NCBI GenBank assembly: GCA_002368175.1
Contig: AP018172.1
Coordinates: forward strand, 8,063,001 to 8,127,000
Length of the DNA: 64,000 nt
Direction of reading: 5' to 3'
Origin: Calothrix sp. NIES-2098
GTDB lineage: Bacteria; Cyanobacteriota; Cyanobacteriia; Cyanobacteriales; Nostocaceae
Shown here one piece after another: positions 61,346-64,000 of the stretch (within the stretch, counting starts at the first letter, position 1; the number at the start of each line of letters is the position of its first letter). A program made the position numbers and the translations under genes. Under the pieces are notes generated by a model. That model was not told the origin of the DNA and searched no databases. It worked only from the letters and a program-made list of their open reading frames with translations.

Positions 61346-62119
61346 TTAGGTAAGCATTCTTACTGGGACAGAGCGATCGCGCAAATAATTTTTGATTTGT
61401 TCTACACTCAATTGCCCATAATGTAAAAGTGATGCGAGCAGTGCAGCTTCTGCTTTCCCCTCAGTTAGTGCCGCATGAATATGTTCGCAATTGCCAGCAC
61501 CACCAGAAGCAATTACGGGAATCTGTACGGCATTAGCGATAGATTTTGTCAATTCCAGGTCGTAACCAGCTTGAGTACCATCAGCATCCATACTTGTCAC
61601 TAGTAGTTCTCCAGCTCCGCGCTTTTCGACTTCTTGTGCCCAAAGTAAGGCATCTTTGCCTGTATTTTCTCTACCACCTCGCACATACACATCCCAACCT
61701 GGGTTTTTGGGGTCTAATCTACGTCTAGCATCAATAGCAACAACTATGCACTGATTACCAAAGCGATCGCTTGCCCGATTAATCAAGTCTGGGTCGCGTA
61801 CTGCCGCAGAATTAATACTAACCTTGTCTGCTCCTGCACGTAACAAACCTTTAACATTTTCTAAGGTTTGAATCCCACCACCCACAGTTAACGGAATAAA
61901 GACCTGTTCGGCAGTCCGGTAAACTACATCAATAATCGTGTCGCGGTCTTCATGAGTCGCGGTAATATCCAGAAACACTAACTCATCTGCACCGGCATCA
62001 TTGTAAACCTTTGCCAGTTCTACCGGATCGCCCGCATCTTGCAGGTTAACAAAGTTAACTCCTTTTACAACCCGTCCCGCCTTCACATCTAAGCACGGTA
62101 AGATTCTTTTAGATAACAT
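61346..62119 (-). CDS. hisF: Imidazole glycerol phosphate synthase, cyclase subunit
   Basis: A 257-residue (beta-alpha)8-barrel enzyme that with HisH turns PRFAR and ammonia into imidazole glycerol phosphate and AICAR. The catalytic aspartates are in CLDVKAGRVVKG (D11) and VVAIDARRR (about 130). TVGGGIQTLE and ASGGAGNCEHI are the phosphate-binding loops. Complete. HisH is not in this window. Confidence 0.96.
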   Translation of the reverse strand: MLSKRILPCLDVKAGRVVKGVNFVNLQDAGDPVELAKVYNDAGADELVFLDITATHEDRDTIIDVVYRTAEQVFIPLTVGGGIQTLENVKGLLRAGADKVSINSAAVRDPDLINRASDRFGNQCIVVAIDARRRLDPKNPGWDVYVRGGRENTGKDALLWAQEVEKRGAGELLVTSMDADGTQAGYDLELTKSIANAVQIPVIASGGAGNCEHIHAALTEGKAEAALLASLLHYGQLSVEQIKNYLRDRSVPVRMLT

Positions 62120-62221
62120 AATATTTTTTCTACTCCTGGGTAATTGTCCGGAATTTAAATTTTAAATGGGCGTGCGTATTCTCAAGCGAAAATCTTTGTA
62201 TGCCTTGTTTATGCCTAGTTT

Positions 62222-62322
62222 TGTAGCCCTTCGGGTGACGCTCCTGCGTCGCTACCCTACGGGTTCGCCAGTTCGACGGGACGGAAACCGACACCGCCGA
62301 CTGGACTCACTCACCACAATGG
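62222..62322. repeat. Palindromic dispersed repeats between hisF and ruvB
   Basis: Several inverted words, including TAGCCCTTCGGGTGACGCTC, GCGTCGCTACCCTACGGGTT and CGACGGGACGGAAACCGAC. They resemble the dispersed palindromes of Nostoc genomes. An open frame at 62166-62351 crosses them and is not called. Confidence 0.5.
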
Positions 62323-62361
62323 CGTTCAAACAGTCCCCAAGTCAAAGTTGATAGCTGAATT

Positions 62362-63465
62362 ATGGCGATTATCTCCTCGAAAAAACAGCCTCAAGACCCC
62401 AATGGACAACCAAAAAAGTCCCAGCAGGAGTCAGCGAAAGCTTCTTCTCCTCAAGAACTTTTGCAAGCCGAAGCTGCGATTGATGAACAAGGTAAGCAAG
62501 AAGAAAGCATCCGTCCACAGCGATTTGCCGATTACATTGGGCAGAAAGACTTAAAGGATGTGCTAGATATTGCCATCAAAGCTGCCAAGTCAAGAGGTGA
62601 AGTGCTGGATCATTTGCTACTATACGGGCCGCCGGGATTGGGTAAAACCACAATGGCAATGATTTTAGCATCGGAGATGGGGGTAAACTACAAAATTACT
62701 AGTGCGCCAGCACTAGAACGTCCACGGGATATTGTAGGGCTACTGGTGAACTTAAAACCAGGAGATATTCTATTTGTGGATGAAATTCATCGCCTATCGC
62801 GGATGACAGAAGAAATTCTCTATCCCGCAATGGAAGATTATCGCCTGGATATTACCATCGGTAAAGGTTCCAGCGCTCGCATTCGGAGTTTACCTCTGTC
62901 AAAATTTACGCTAGTGGGAGCCACAACTAGGGTAGGTGCTTTAACTTCACCATTACGCGATCGCTTTGGCTTAGTCCAAAAACTGCGATTTTACGAAGTC
63001 CCCGAACTTAGCCAGATTGTCCTGCGCACTGCTCAATTGCTGCAAACTCCAATTACAGAAGATGGTGCCACAGAAATTGCTCGGCGATCGCGGGGAACGC
63101 CACGGATAGCAAATAGGTTACTTAAGCGGGTACGTGATTATGCTGAAGTAAAAACATCGGGAGAGATAACTGAAAGTATTGCAGGCGAGGCATTGCAACT
63201 ATTCCAAGTAGATCCCTGCGGTTTGGATTGGACAGACCGCAAGATGCTGAGTGTAATCATTGAACAATTTAATGGTGGGCCAGTGGGATTAGAAACAATT
63301 GCCGCCGCCACAGGTGAAGATACCCAAACCATTGAAGAAGTATACGAACCTTATTTGATGCAAATTGGCTATCTTAGCCGGACTCCCCGTGGGAGAATAG
63401 CGACAACCGCAGCATATAAGCATTTAGGCTTCAAGCCACCTAACGAACAGATGTCTTTGCTGTAA
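62362..63465 (+). CDS. ruvB: Holliday junction branch-migration helicase RuvB
   Basis: A 367-residue AAA+ ATPase that with RuvA drives branch migration in recombinational repair. Low-complexity residues 1-45 (Gln/Lys-rich) precede the conserved core: RPQRFADYIGQKDLKDVL, Walker A LLYGPPGLGKTTMA, Walker B ILFVDEIHRLSR, sensor/arginine-finger GATTRVGALTSPLRDRFG and SRGTPRIANRLLKRVRDYAE, with the winged-helix domain at the C terminus (YLSRTPRGRIATTAAYKHLG). Standard length apart from the N-terminal tail. RuvA is not adjacent. Confidence 0.96.
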   Translation: MAIISSKKQPQDPNGQPKKSQQESAKASSPQELLQAEAAIDEQGKQEESIRPQRFADYIGQKDLKDVLDIAIKAAKSRGEVLDHLLLYGPPGLGKTTMAMILASEMGVNYKITSAPALERPRDIVGLLVNLKPGDILFVDEIHRLSRMTEEILYPAMEDYRLDITIGKGSSARIRSLPLSKFTLVGATTRVGALTSPLRDRFGLVQKLRFYEVPELSQIVLRTAQLLQTPITEDGATEIARRSRGTPRIANRLLKRVRDYAEVKTSGEITESIAGEALQLFQVDPCGLDWTDRKMLSVIIEQFNGGPVGLETIAAATGEDTQTIEEVYEPYLMQIGYLSRTPRGRIATTAAYKHLGFKPPNEQMSLL

Positions 63466-63609
63466 TGATTTTAGATAAGAGTTAAGGGTATGGGGCATGG
63501 GGCATTGGTGAAGAAGGCAATAGGCAATAGTCTAGAGTCATTAGTTATTTCGTTTCTGCTCCCTTGTCCCCCTTGCCCTATACCAAATCCCCATTACAAA
63601 TAAAGCCAG

Positions 63610-64000
63610 ATGATTCAGTTAATTAGTATTTTTCTCAGTCTGTTGCTTGTGTTTGGCTGGGGTACACCAGTCATGGCACTATCCCAACCTTCTAGTTTGA
63701 CTCAAGAGCAGTTACAACAAGGAGATGAGTTGGCGAATAAAGCCTTTGCGGCTACTAATCAAGGTGATTTTGCCACGGCTGAAAGTTATTGGACACAGAT
63801 AATTGAGCAATTTCCCACTAATGCAGGTGCATGGAGTAATCGCGGTAACTCAAGGGTAAGCCAGAATAAATTACAAGCAGCACTGACAGATTACAACAAA
63901 GCTATAGAACTTGCGCCAAACGTTACCGATCCTTATTTAAATCGGGGTGCAGCGTTAGAAGGTTTGGGCAAATGGGAAGAGGCGATCGCAGACTACAATC
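63610..64000 (+). CDS. Secreted TPR protein, N-terminal part (runs off the window)
   Basis: The open frame from ATG at 63610 continues past the window edge. It begins MIQLISIFLSLLLVFGWGTP, a signal peptide probably cleaved after MALS. Then come TPR-like units: ANKAFAATNQGDFATAESYWTQIIEQFPTNAGAWSNRGN, RVSQNKLQAALTDYNKAIELAPNVTDPYLNRGAALEGLG, KWEEAIADYN. Protein-protein interaction in the periplasm or thylakoid lumen is likely. Partner and full length cannot be seen. Confidence 0.8.
   Translation, partial: MIQLISIFLSLLLVFGWGTPVMALSQPSSLTQEQLQQGDELANKAFAATNQGDFATAESYWTQIIEQFPTNAGAWSNRGNSRVSQNKLQAALTDYNKAIELAPNVTDPYLNRGAALEGLGKWEEAIADYN

Noticed and set aside
62166..62351. 61-codon frame between hisF and ruvB
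   Set aside because: It runs through palindromic repeats (GTGACGCTCCTGCGTCGC words) and has no coding signal.

Overview
The window comes from the chromosome of a filamentous, heterocyst-forming cyanobacterium (order Nostocales). Four things point there: the many GCGATCGC (HIP1-type) octamers; cyanobacterial core genes (ndhS, glnB, a RodA gene next to mrp, CcdA with Ccs1/ResB); the heterocyst gene hetF beside a tandem array of DIF-type promoters each driving a small RNA (NsiR1); and short repeats typical of Nostoc-like genomes between genes. All names are by recognition of protein and RNA motifs; no database search was run.

Layout. 1-8.8 kb: end of mrp, rodA, ndhS, a HAS-barrel-like protein, a CPA2 antiporter with stress domains, then UDP-xylose synthase and UDP-glucose dehydrogenase (nucleotide-sugar supply), and a DUF2993 protein. 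9-13 kb: hetF (minus strand) and, divergently, ten direct copies of an NsiR1 unit. 13.5-25.4 kb: thioredoxin-like and OB-fold-like small proteins, a membrane-anchored subtilase, thiD, glnB (PII), rdgB, a phosphoglucomutase, a chromosomal ParM/ParR-type pair, a DedA protein and a Gfo/Idh/MocA oxidoreductase. 26-35 kb: queC, a CBS/CorC membrane protein, a tRNA with CAU anticodon, pyrE and nifJ. 35.5-43.6 kb is more accessory: a TolB-like propeller lipoprotein, a TRADD-N-associated-type membrane protein, two small unknowns, an HTH/NB-ARC/WD40 protein overlapping a glutamine-amidotransferase-like gene, and a heme-oxygenase-like protein. 43.9-50 kb: ccdA-ccs1, pstS, queF, the signal recognition particle RNA (ffs), YciI and a 2H RNA ligase/phosphodiesterase. 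50.2-55.4 kb: a two-gene unit of a small helical protein and a giant NB-ARC protein with about 28 helical repeats; the two share a 31-residue Gly/Asn-rich motif at the C terminus of the first and near the N terminus of the second. 55.5-64 kb: minisatellite, two unknowns, pyrG, an AMIN/SH3/amidase_3 cell-wall hydrolase, tRNA-Ala(GGC), hisF, ruvB and the start of a TPR protein.

The most notable candidate system is the 50.2-55.4 kb pair. Its architecture fits NLR-style signalling, in which an amyloid-like motif could pass activation from the NB-ARC sensor to a small membrane-active effector. Second are the NsiR1/hetF locus, with strictly constant promoter-to-RNA geometry but unequal decay of copies, and the chromosomal ParMR-like pair, which may be cytoskeletal rather than a plasmid partition system.
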